From CAYNEO01 sp964396245 (GTDB taxonomy: Bacteria > Zixibacteria > MSB-5A5 > GN15 > FEB-12), in contig CAYNEO010000018.1 in NCBI GenBank assembly GCA_964396245.1, positions 1 through 61,346 on the forward strand: DNA of 61,346 nucleotides, read 5' to 3'. The notes under the pieces are model-generated. The model ran no database searches. It saw only the letters and a list, made by a program, of their open reading frames with translations, and was not told where the DNA came from. Both the position numbers and the translations under genes were made by a program. This document shows positions 49,616 through 57,847 of this stretch, in pieces; position 1 is the first letter of the stretch, and every line of letters starts with the position of its first letter.

Positions 49616-51040
49616 ATGGATATACCTGAATTTCGCGAACAGGCTCACAAACTCGTGGATTGGATGGCGGATTATCTCGAAAACGTACGTCAGTACCCGG
49701 TAAAGTCGCAAGTGCAGCCGAAGGAGATACTGGGGAAATTGCCGCTATCACCGCCATCTGACGGCGAGTCGTTCGACAACATCTTTCGTGATTTCGAGGA
49801 TATCATCATGCCGGGAATGACGCACTGGCAGCACCCCTCGTTCTTTGCGTATTTTCCGGCCAACAGCAGCCCGCCGTCAGTGTTGGGTGAGATGCTCACG
49901 GCCACACTGGCGGCTCAGTGCATGATCTGGCAGACCTCACCGGCGGCCGCCGAACTGGAAGAAAGGGTGATGCAGTGGTTGAGGGACATGGTCGGCCTGC
50001 CGGAAAGTTTCACGGGTGTAATTCAGGATACGGCCTCGACCGCAACGCTCTGCTCTATTCTCACCGCGCGCGAACAGGTGTCGGATTTCCGAATAAACGA
50101 GCAGGGCCTTTCGGGTGCACCGAATTATGCCGTCTATGCCTCCAGTGAAACGCATTCGTCGATTGAGAAGGATGTCAAGATAGCCGGTATGGGCCGGGAG
50201 TATTTGAGAAAGATCGATGTTGATTCCTCCTTTGCGATGAATCCGGCAGCACTCGAGGAAGCGATTGAACGCGACAGGCAGAACGGAATCGTTCCTCTCT
50301 GTGTCGTGGCGACCATCGGCACTACCGGTTCAACGGCGATTGACCCGATTCGCCGGATTGGAGAGATATGCAAAAAGCACGGCGTGTGGCTGCATGTCGA
50401 TGCCGCCTTCTCCGGAACGGCGCTGCTGCTTCCGGAAATGCGCTGGATGAGCGACGGTGTCGAACTGGCGGACACGTTCGTATTCAATCCGCACAAGTGG
50501 ATGTTCACTAATTTCGATTGCTCGGCATACTTTGTGAAGGACCCCGGCGCACTGATACGGACATTCGAAATCCTCCCGGAGTATCTGAAGACACGCGAAG
50601 GCAGCCGCGTGAACAACTACCGGGACTGGGGCATACCGCTTGGCCGGCGTTTCCGGGCGCTGAAACTGTGGTTTGTCATCCGGTCATACGGCGTGGGCGG
50701 ATTGCAGGCTATGGTCCGCAATCATCTCGCTATGGCGAAGAGCCTGGCTGAACGGATAGAAAAGTCGGATGATTTCGAAATGCTGGCGCCCATGTCGGTC
50801 AATTTGATCTGTTTCCGGTATCGCCCGAAGGGAATTGACGATGACGCCGAGCTCAATCGTATCAACGAAGAACTGCTCGAGAAAGTCAACGCCACCGGCC
50901 AGCTGTATATGACACATACCAAACTGAACGGCAGGTATACGCTTCGTTTTGTCGTCGCTCAGACGCAGGTGACTCGGGAGGATGTCGACCGGGGCTGGGA
51001 GGTTATTCAGCAGGTGGCTCGGGGTCTCGAGCACCGGTGA
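49616..51040 (+). CDS. Aromatic-L-amino-acid decarboxylase-type PLP enzyme (group II)
   Basis: A 474-residue enzyme that decarboxylates an aromatic amino acid or makes an aldehyde from it. Family marks are the N-terminal EFREQAHKLVDWMADYLENV, MTHWQHPSFFAYFPANSS, GVIQDTASTATLCSILTARE, HVDAAFSGTALLLPE and the PLP lysine Lys294 in FNPHKWMFTNFDCS. C-terminal TLRFVVAQTQVT is also typical. The start follows GATGAAGGAG. The product would be a monoamine such as tryptamine, tyramine or phenylethylamine, or with oxygen an arylacetaldehyde; sequence does not settle which. It stands between the envelope gene and the convergent barrel gene, 3 bases away. Confidence 0.93.
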   Translation: MDIPEFREQAHKLVDWMADYLENVRQYPVKSQVQPKEILGKLPLSPPSDGESFDNIFRDFEDIIMPGMTHWQHPSFFAYFPANSSPPSVLGEMLTATLAAQCMIWQTSPAAAELEERVMQWLRDMVGLPESFTGVIQDTASTATLCSILTAREQVSDFRINEQGLSGAPNYAVYASSETHSSIEKDVKIAGMGREYLRKIDVDSSFAMNPAALEEAIERDRQNGIVPLCVVATIGTTGSTAIDPIRRIGEICKKHGVWLHVDAAFSGTALLLPEMRWMSDGVELADTFVFNPHKWMFTNFDCSAYFVKDPGALIRTFEILPEYLKTREGSRVNNYRDWGIPLGRRFRALKLWFVIRSYGVGGLQAMVRNHLAMAKSLAERIEKSDDFEMLAPMSVNLICFRYRPKGIDDDAELNRINEELLEKVNATGQLYMTHTKLNGRYTLRFVVAQTQVTREDVDRGWEVIQQVARGLEHR

Positions 51041-51043
51041 CTA

Positions 51044-52306
51044 TCAGTTGCCGAACCGTGGATTCACAATATTATTGTAGATCGAGCCGAACGTATAGCT
51101 GAGCCCGAATGACACATAATACTGGTAACTCGTTTCCAGCTCGCGTCGCATCAATAGAATTTCACTCTCGGATGCGCCTGCTTTCGGCAGCGATAACTGG
51201 TTGTGAACGCGCGTCGTGTACCCGGTCAGATTCAGTGAAAGACCCTCAACTAAACGCAGTGACAGCTCCGAGCCGAGGTAGAGGTAATTCTTGCTGAAAT
51301 CAAAGAAAAAGTGTGATCCGGAGAGCGTAGCGGTGATTGACCCCCATGGCTGGATCATCTCCGCGGTGAGACTGAGTGATTCGGATGTGAGCCACTCCTC
51401 CGTCTTGTCATAGATGGTTTCTTCTTCATATCGCACGTACCTTATGGCGGGGACATAGGACAGCCGCAGCTGACGTCGGGTGGATTCGGAATACGGGAAG
51501 AAATTGTACTCGACACCGGGCCCGTTGTACACCTGGATGGCCCTGTTGCTGTAGGTCGATGACGAAACATCCGTGCTGAATGCCAGCGACCAGTGGTCGG
51601 CCACACTCCTCACCACGTCACCACTTGTGCCCTTACTCCGCGAGATGCTCAGGACTTTGTAGTTCTCATAGTCATATTTGTTTTCGTTATAATTGCCCCA
51701 AACGTCTATCGAGAATTTCCATTTCTCGGTGACCCGGCGCGCCTCGACATCACCGTAGAGGTACGTCTGTCGGTAGCCCTTTTGCCCGTTGACCCAGCCG
51801 CTCAGTTGAATTTCGAACACCCAGTAGTTCCACCTGTCTTCTTTGGCCGTCTCCTGCCGGGGGACAGAATACTGGACCTGGATCTGATCCGCCAGCGGAG
51901 TTCGGGCCACATAGGGAACGAGCCCCATCTTGAAAATATGGACGAGCGCCTGGCGCCGCAAATCGTCGGTCTCGGACTCCCTGGCCGTGTATGTCAGGGT
52001 GTCACTCTTTCCGGCATATTTCCCTTCTCCGATGAATTCTATGGTGTACTTCGTGCCGCCTCCTCCGGTTTCCTGAGTTGTGACCAGCACATGAACGTCC
52101 GCTTGCTTGCGGTCCCTGACGAAATTGGCAAAAGTGATTTCGGTTCTGACATAGTCGAAATCGCAGACGCCACAGTCGATGTAGACGCTCGGCGCCTTAC
52201 CGATCAGTGACTCGATATTGGACGGCTCTTGAGCATGAATCGAAAGCGTCAGCCACAGGATAGTGAGCGCCGCAGCGAGAATGCCGCGCGATGCACATTT
52301 TATCAA
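51044..52306 (-). CDS. Outer-membrane barrel protein with a CxxC-containing N-terminal domain
   Basis: A 420-residue protein with a signal peptide (about 1-25). An N-terminal soluble domain (about 35-150) has the sequence features YIDCGVCDFDYVRTEITF, DRKQADVHVLVTTQETGGGG and RRQALVHIFKMGLVPYVA. The C-terminal region (about 165-420) has alternating hydrophobic strands typical of an outer-membrane beta-barrel. The N-terminal domain looks like a conserved but uncharacterised type in FCB-related bacteria (from memory, not searched). The start is a TTG behind GGGAGG. Function unknown. It is on the same strand as the DUF3187 gene upstream. Confidence 0.7.
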   Translation of the reverse strand: MIKCASRGILAAALTILWLTLSIHAQEPSNIESLIGKAPSVYIDCGVCDFDYVRTEITFANFVRDRKQADVHVLVTTQETGGGGTKYTIEFIGEGKYAGKSDTLTYTARESETDDLRRQALVHIFKMGLVPYVARTPLADQIQVQYSVPRQETAKEDRWNYWVFEIQLSGWVNGQKGYRQTYLYGDVEARRVTEKWKFSIDVWGNYNENKYDYENYKVLSISRSKGTSGDVVRSVADHWSLAFSTDVSSSTYSNRAIQVYNGPGVEYNFFPYSESTRRQLRLSYVPAIRYVRYEEETIYDKTEEWLTSESLSLTAEMIQPWGSITATLSGSHFFFDFSKNYLYLGSELSLRLVEGLSLNLTGYTTRVHNQLSLPKAGASESEILLMRRELETSYQYYVSFGLSYTFGSIYNNIVNPRFGN

Positions 52307-52445
52307 GATAACCTCCCGGCAAGATGATAAGGCGGGTAACGGTCGCCGCCCTTTCTAATGGTTTCCAAGAATAAAGCTCGCCGACCTCGTTGTCAACGAT
52401 CCAGCGATATGTGAGAGAGATAATGCCGACGCCACCGGCACGCTT

Positions 52446-53534
52446 CTAGAAATGAAGCGACCTGGTAATGCCGAAATGAAAGCCGATGTCCGGGCTGTTG
52501 TCGAAGTAAAACAGGTTTTCGAGAAATCCAAACTCGAACACGCTCTTTTCGTTTATCCGATATTTGTAGCCGAACATGAGTTCAAACGTGAAATCCGAAA
52601 ACTGGCTGAAATCTTTCGCCACCGGGCTTTCGATCATCCACTGCGCAATCCACGAGTGGCGGCTGCCCTGCGGATGATACTCGACTGCCGTGAGATTGCT
52701 GAAATGCCACTGGCGGACGGCGATTCCGATAATCTCGTCCTGCGAATAGTATACCACCCCCGGGCTGAAATAAGCCCAGATAGGCCCAAAGCGTTTGGCC
52801 GTTGTCACCGACATACCGACATCAACCGACTGGTCGCCAAAGTAGTCCCGCCGAGTACCGGTCGGAAGTTTCAGGTTGGTGGAGATAATCGTGGGATATC
52901 CTCTCTCCTCGGCTCCCGGAATAGCGTAGTTGAGCCCGAGTACCGTGTTGCCGAGGTTCCAGCCGATTTGCTCCGAGCCCGCATACTGCCACCCGTCGGG
53001 AGTACCGGTGGGATTGACGCCGAACACGAATTTGTTGCGGGCGAATAGCTCGCGCTTCTGGTCACCGAGGCGGAACAGTTCGTGAAATCCTTCAATGAGA
53101 CCATCGAGAATACCTCCGGAAGTATAGCGCACCGGAACCTGAATCGATCCGAGGAATCCCTTGCCGAGACCGAAACAGCTCCGCAGGGCGAGCTCGTGAA
53201 CCTCGGCGTCGATTATGTAATAACCCGGTTCATACATCCAGAGATTCTTCCAGTTGTGCTCGAAATACAGCTTCACTCCATTTGTGGGGAGAACCCATGG
53301 AGGATAATGCTGAAGACCGAAACGGAGTTGTTGAATCGGCGACTGACTCTCGGTCGCGATGAAGCCAAGCGGGCGCTCGGGAGGATCCTGACTCGCTCCG
53401 GCAGACACACCGGGTGCCAATATCAGGACAATTATGCTCGCGAGGAGTATCCAGACGGTCACGGAGGCTAATCGGGAAGTCAATAGAAGGCTTGCGGTGA
53501 TCCTGTATCTATGCTGTAAGTCTATAAAGTCCAA
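52446..53534 (-). CDS. DUF3187-family outer-membrane protein
   Basis: A 362-residue protein with an N-terminal membrane or signal stretch (about 25-47) and a series of beta strands ending in Phe (RSLHF), the usual end of outer-membrane barrels. The segment FIATESQSPIQQLRFGLQHYPPWVLPTNGVKLYFEHNW matches the start of DUF3187 in style; see positions about 57-95. Function unknown. The annotated start is a TTG without a good ribosome binding site, and the real start could be a GTG near residue 25 just before the hydrophobic stretch. Confidence 0.72.
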   Translation of the reverse strand: MDFIDLQHRYRITASLLLTSRLASVTVWILLASIIVLILAPGVSAGASQDPPERPLGFIATESQSPIQQLRFGLQHYPPWVLPTNGVKLYFEHNWKNLWMYEPGYYIIDAEVHELALRSCFGLGKGFLGSIQVPVRYTSGGILDGLIEGFHELFRLGDQKRELFARNKFVFGVNPTGTPDGWQYAGSEQIGWNLGNTVLGLNYAIPGAEERGYPTIISTNLKLPTGTRRDYFGDQSVDVGMSVTTAKRFGPIWAYFSPGVVYYSQDEIIGIAVRQWHFSNLTAVEYHPQGSRHSWIAQWMIESPVAKDFSQFSDFTFELMFGYKYRINEKSVFEFGFLENLFYFDNSPDIGFHFGITRSLHF

Positions 53535-53619
53535 TCAATAACACCGATTTATAACTATCTCGCCGGGGACAAAGCGTCGGCACGTCGATAATTCCCGCGA
53601 GAACTTTTTCAAAACAACA

Positions 53620-53650
53620 ATTATACCCGGTTTTTGTTCAATGGTTGAAA
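53620..53650 (-). promoter_or_regulatory. Possible promoter of the DUF3187 gene
   Basis: Minus strand: a perfect TATAAT at 53625-53620 with a weak -35 (TTCAAC) 18 bases before it. It lies about 85 bases upstream of the DUF3187 start, in the 160-base gap after the aminotransferase gene. Confidence 0.4.
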
Positions 53651-53694
53651 GTCCGCGCCGGCGCTGCAAAAACCTGCGCTGGATGAAACGACAA

Positions 53695-55014
53695 TCAGCC
53701 GGAGACTTGATGTGCCCGCGCTGATTCCAGAATAGATTCCTCGAGAATGCCAAGCCCGCGGTCGAGATCCTCGGTTTCGATAACCAGCGGCACCAGGATA
53801 CGGATGATATTGGCGGACGTACCGGCAGGAATTGCCAGCAGGCCGCGCCCGCGGCAAAGCTTCAGTGCGTCGGCCACCAAATCAGCGGCCGGCTTTCTCG
53901 GATCACGGTCGTACGAAAATTCGATACCGATCATCGCACCAAGCCCCCTGACTTCTCCCACGGCACTGCATTTCTCGGGGAGATTCCGGAGCCGCGCCAT
54001 GATGTGTTTTCCGATTTCAGTGGCACGGCGATTCAGGTCGAGCTCTTCCATGACACCAATAGCGGCCAGCGACCCCGCACAAGCCACGGGGTTGCCTCCG
54101 TATGTTCCGCCCAACGTCCCCGGCCGGGCGGCGTCCATTATCTCGGCCCTGCCCATCACACAGCCGATCGGCAGTCCGGCACCCATTGATTTGGCCCACG
54201 TGGAAAGATCGGGAGTGATACCCGCATGCTGGAAGGCTCCCCAGCGGCCCGTCCGGCAGAAGCCCGACTGCACCTCGTCGGTAATGAGGAGTATGCCGCG
54301 TTCATCGCATATGCGTCGCAATCCCTGCAGGTATTCAAAGGGAGCGGCCACAAAACCGCCCTCGCCCTGCACCGGTTCGATAATGACAGCGGCGACATGT
54401 TCGGCCGGAACCATGTTCAAGAACGCCGCCTCGAATCGCGCCAATTCGCGTTCGACAAACGCCTCCATGCCGAGGCCATCACCATACCGATAGTGATTAG
54501 GGTACGGCAGCCGGTAAACCTCGGGTGCAAACGGCCCGCAGTTGACTTTGTAGCCGGCTTTCGACGTCAGGGTCATAGCCATCATGGTCCGACCGTGAAA
54601 GGCTTCGGTATAGCACATGACGGCTGACCGGCCGGTCGCCTGCCGTGCTATTTTCACGGCGTTTTCCACCGCCTCGGCGCCGGTGTTGGTGAGCATGACT
54701 TTCGTTTTGTCGCCGTGCGGCAAGATCGATACCAGTTTTTCGCACAGGGCGACATACGGTTCGTACGTGGCGACATGTATGCAGGTATGGGTGAGTTTCT
54801 CCACCTGCGCCTTGATAGCGTCGACAACGACCTGTTGCGAATGGCCGACATTCATGACACCGATGCCGCCGGCAAAATCAATAAACTCGCGGCCGTCGGC
54901 ATCGATGATCTTCGCCCCCTTGCCGGATACTGCCGAAAGGTCTCCGGCAAACTGGGATACGCCTCGCGGAACTACCGCCCGCCGGCGCTCAATGAGTTCT
55001 TCGGTATGTGACAT
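53695..55014 (-). CDS. gabT: 4-Aminobutyrate aminotransferase-type class III aminotransferase
   Basis: A 439-residue PLP aminotransferase that moves an omega-amino group from 4-aminobutyrate or a similar substrate to 2-oxoglutarate. Marks: FAGGIGVMNVGHSQ, MLTNTGAEAVENAVKIARQATGR, CYTEAFHGRTMMAMTLTSK, ILLITDEVQSGFCRTG and the PLP lysine Lys275 in TWAKSMGAGLPIG, then LGGTYGGNPVAC. Closest to GabT/PuuE. Related ornithine- or acetylornithine-type substrates are possible. The start follows AAGAAGGTGTC. It lies downstream of the ferredoxin-methyltransferase gene on the same strand, 202 bases apart. Confidence 0.9.
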   Translation of the reverse strand: MSHTEELIERRRAVVPRGVSQFAGDLSAVSGKGAKIIDADGREFIDFAGGIGVMNVGHSQQVVVDAIKAQVEKLTHTCIHVATYEPYVALCEKLVSILPHGDKTKVMLTNTGAEAVENAVKIARQATGRSAVMCYTEAFHGRTMMAMTLTSKAGYKVNCGPFAPEVYRLPYPNHYRYGDGLGMEAFVERELARFEAAFLNMVPAEHVAAVIIEPVQGEGGFVAAPFEYLQGLRRICDERGILLITDEVQSGFCRTGRWGAFQHAGITPDLSTWAKSMGAGLPIGCVMGRAEIMDAARPGTLGGTYGGNPVACAGSLAAIGVMEELDLNRRATEIGKHIMARLRNLPEKCSAVGEVRGLGAMIGIEFSYDRDPRKPAADLVADALKLCRGRGLLAIPAGTSANIIRILVPLVIETEDLDRGLGILEESILESARAHQVSG

Positions 55015-55216
55015 TGAATGACACCTTCTTGCAGTATTGTGCTCGTGATCACCGGTAAACGGACGCCGCTCGATTCGCCGGCGTCTCCCGGTCGGCCAAA
55101 TCTACTCCACTCGTGAACGAGAATACAGTGAAATCGACGTACCGTAAATCGGCGCCTGTCGAATCGACCCCGATGTCTATCGGGCATCCTAAGTTGCTGG
55201 TGGTCTGTGGCTTACG

Positions 55217-56578
55217 CTATGGCCGCTTAGCCACGATCAAAGCCGTCGGCCCCATCAGGCGAATCCGGCGAGCATCCTTGAACCCGGCCTCATTCAGCCA
55301 GGCGTTATATTCCGGCTCGCTGTAGGAGGCGCCCGCTCGAGTGCCTACCAGCATGTTGAGTGAAAACATGGCCGCCGTGCGAGGCGAAGTCTTGTCCGCA
55401 TCGAGAATGAAGTCCTGTATGACGACCCGGCCGCCCGGATTGAGGGCGTCGAAAGACTTCTTCAACAACTCAACATTCTGCTCCGGCGAATTCATATGGC
55501 AGATGGCCGAGATAAAGACCATGTCATAGCCGTTGTCGAACTTGTCGGTGCGAAGATCACCCGGGCGGACCTTGATACGGTCGCCGAAACCGGCCTCCTT
55601 GATATACTCCGCGGACAGTGGGATAACCGACGGCAGGTCGAATATCTCCGCTCTGAGATCTGCATTGGCGCGCGCAAACGCGATAGAGTACGCTCCCGAA
55701 CCGCCGCCGACATCGAGAAGACGTTTCACCCCCTGGGCGCCGACAGCGGCCGCTACCTGTCCCGCCCGAAGCGTGGCGTTTTTATCCATCGCTGAGATGA
55801 ACGCCTTGGTCCATTCGTCGCCCCGTTTGGAGGCTTCCTCGTGCGTAACCGAGGTCCCCTCGCGGATACAATCGGTCAGGGTGGACCACCGCCGCCACAG
55901 GCTGACCGAATGCATGAGACTCCAGCGGGAATTATCCGGGGAGCCTTCAGTCAGGAAGCGCGATGTCAGAGGGGTGTTGTGGTACGTGTTGTCTCGCTTG
56001 GTGAGCGTGTCGAGTGCAACGAGAGCGTTGAGCAGCATTTCGGTGGCGCGGGTGTCGGTGTGCAGTTTCTGTGCGACCTGATCGGCTGTGGCCCCTGAAC
56101 CTACCACCGTAAACAGGTCGAGTTCGACCGCCGTCAGCAGAATGCGGCTCTCCTGGAACGCGCGGACACGGTCGAGAAAGTCCTGCGGAAGCAGCCCGGC
56201 CTGGTCACGCGCTTTCATCGCCGTCATCATTTTGCCCTTGTTGGTCTGAATCTCGGCTTTGGCCTTTTCCTTGTCGGTCACGATCAGCCGTTCGACCGGC
56301 TTTCCGTTCTGGAAATGTTCGCTGACAATTTCCGGAATGTCTTCCGGTCTCAATCCGGTGTACCAGGTGCCCTCCGGATAGACGACCATGTTCGGGCCCC
56401 ACTCACAGAGCCCGATTGACCCGCAGGTAGTCACCTGGACTTCATCGGCCAGTCCCTTGACGGCGATCTCTTTGCGAAGAGCCTCGATCACCTGTTTTGA
56501 TCCGTGGGCCGGACACGAAGGAATCCCCTCGGGCTTGTGTTGATCGCAAATGTACACGTGATAACGGAATGGTTCCAT
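55217..56578 (-). CDS. [2Fe-2S] ferredoxin (thioredoxin-like) fused to a SAM-dependent methyltransferase
   Basis: A 453-residue fusion. Residues 1-95 resemble thioredoxin-fold ferredoxins, with Cys11 and Cys22 in YICDQHKPEGIPSC and Cys52 and Cys58 in TTCGSIGLCEWGP, ending in NMVVYPEGTWYTGL. The last pair is spaced C-x5-C instead of the common C-x3-C. Residues about 130-453 are an O-methyltransferase of the plant-type/acetylserotonin group: a winged-helix dimerisation part (ESRILLTAVELDLFTVVG), SAM motif LLDVGGGSGAYSIAFA and VIQDFILD. A linker (about 95-130) is Lys/Glu-rich. The cluster may have a redox or structural role. Substrate unknown. ATG 56578 follows GCGAGGCG. Confidence 0.87.
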   Translation of the reverse strand: MEPFRYHVYICDQHKPEGIPSCPAHGSKQVIEALRKEIAVKGLADEVQVTTCGSIGLCEWGPNMVVYPEGTWYTGLRPEDIPEIVSEHFQNGKPVERLIVTDKEKAKAEIQTNKGKMMTAMKARDQAGLLPQDFLDRVRAFQESRILLTAVELDLFTVVGSGATADQVAQKLHTDTRATEMLLNALVALDTLTKRDNTYHNTPLTSRFLTEGSPDNSRWSLMHSVSLWRRWSTLTDCIREGTSVTHEEASKRGDEWTKAFISAMDKNATLRAGQVAAAVGAQGVKRLLDVGGGSGAYSIAFARANADLRAEIFDLPSVIPLSAEYIKEAGFGDRIKVRPGDLRTDKFDNGYDMVFISAICHMNSPEQNVELLKKSFDALNPGGRVVIQDFILDADKTSPRTAAMFSLNMLVGTRAGASYSEPEYNAWLNEAGFKDARRIRLMGPTALIVAKRP

Positions 56579-56750
56579 CTGACGCCTCGCTTTCAGCCTA
56601 TTTAGCGCTACCGCAGCTTTTGAAGATTTTGCATATTTACTACTGTAATGTATAACTTGTGCCTCCGGTTCAAGTCAACCGGTTGAATTTTGAGAGAGCG
56701 CCGTGCGGCGCCATTTGCGAAGAGGACAATAAGCAAAACCGCCCGTGATT

Positions 56751-57167
56751 ATGGAAGCGCCATCGGCAAAAAGATCGATTCTCGTATTGCTGGCCGGGAT
56801 ATTCTGGTCGGGGGTAGGGGTAGCCCTGCTGGCGGTGGCAACGAACTGGCTGCTTTCGGTACACGAATTCGTACTGGTATCACTCGGGGTCGGGACGATT
56901 GCCGGTCTGGCCGTTTACCGGTTCGGTTTCTCGCGGCTCGCCCGGACCAACCTGACCCGGATTTTCAACCAGGCGCCCGGAAAGGACCGGGTCTGTCTGT
57001 TTGCGTTCCAGAATACGCGAAGCTACATCATTATGGTCACGATGATGGGCCTCGGTTACACCCTCCGTCATCTGCCTGTTCCGCGACTGTTCCTCGCCCC
57101 CGTATATCTGGCTATCGGGTTGGGGCTGCTGCTTTCCAGCCTGGTGTATTACCGGCATATAACCTGA
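56751..57167 (+). CDS. Small membrane protein of unknown function
   Basis: A 138-residue protein with about four hydrophobic segments (ILVLLAGIFWSGVGVALLAVA; FVLVSLGVGTIAGLAVYRF; YIIMVTMMGLGYTLRHL; LFLAPVYLAIGLGLLLSS) and a basic loop in the middle. No family recognised with confidence. The ATG at 56751 is preferred over a GTG two codons earlier; neither has a strong ribosome binding site. Divergent from the methyltransferase gene across about 170 bases and convergent with the NTPase gene, 1 base apart. Confidence 0.65.
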   Translation: MEAPSAKRSILVLLAGIFWSGVGVALLAVATNWLLSVHEFVLVSLGVGTIAGLAVYRFGFSRLARTNLTRIFNQAPGKDRVCLFAFQNTRSYIIMVTMMGLGYTLRHLPVPRLFLAPVYLAIGLGLLLSSLVYYRHIT

Positions 57168-57168
57168 G

Positions 57169-57687
57169 TCATCTCAGGCCTGTCATCGCAATCAACCCCG
57201 GGAGAAGGCGATCGCGATTGGCGGGAGTAAGCTCCATGATGCGAACGTCTGACCGCCGCTTGATCTCTGCAATGACGCCGCCTCCTTTCATCGCTATAGT
57301 CGCAACGAGCGGTGTGTCGCCTGTCAGCAGTCGGTCAACAAGCCGGACAAACTGCTGAGAAAGGCATTCCATCTTGCCGATTTCATCGATCACGAGCAAA
57401 TCAGCGACTGAGTGAATCAAATCCACTCGGCCGAGGTACCGTTCAAACCCGTCAACGTCCACCCCGTATTTGCCGACCCGATGGGGACTTTTCCTCGACA
57501 CGTGGGACAGTACCTGCCGCCCGCCTTCGAAATCCACGAGCTCGAAGCCCTGGCGCCGCCCACCCTTGCGGATTTCCTGTGTGTAGAAACCGGCGATTTT
57601 CCTTTCGGGCAGACGCTCGGCCAGATGCATGATCAGTGTCGTTTTGCCGGTGCCGGGGAGTCCTGTTATGAGGAGATTGTTGGGCAT
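57169..57687 (-). CDS. THEP1-type nucleoside-triphosphatase
   Basis: A 172-residue P-loop NTPase. Walker A is GLPGTGKTT (9-17) and Walker B with the family signature is LLVIDEIGKMECLS (about 98-111). RKIAGFYTQEIRKGGRRQGFELV is typical of the THEP1/NTPase_1 family near the N-terminus. The best-studied member hydrolyses several NTPs in vitro; the cellular role is unclear. Length is normal for the family. Convergent with the small membrane protein gene and divergent from the M1-like peptidase gene. Confidence 0.9.
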   Translation of the reverse strand: MPNNLLITGLPGTGKTTLIMHLAERLPERKIAGFYTQEIRKGGRRQGFELVDFEGGRQVLSHVSRKSPHRVGKYGVDVDGFERYLGRVDLIHSVADLLVIDEIGKMECLSQQFVRLVDRLLTGDTPLVATIAMKGGGVIAEIKRRSDVRIMELTPANRDRLLPGLIAMTGLR

Positions 57688-57847
57688 ATGGTTGTGTCTT
57701 TTGACGCCACGCGTGTATCAGAGCCTGTTACAAGATAATTCGACTCGCCGGCGATGCAAGGTCCTGTTGTGTAACGGGGCTGAATTGCGTATTATGTCTC
57801 CGTCAATTATGATAACCACTCACGGACGCGATACTCGGGAAAATTAT

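Noticed and set aside
55169..55184. A 6-bp hairpin (CCCGAT/ATCGGG) between the methyltransferase and gabT genes
   Set aside because: The stem is short and there is no T tract on either strand, so it does not qualify as a terminator.
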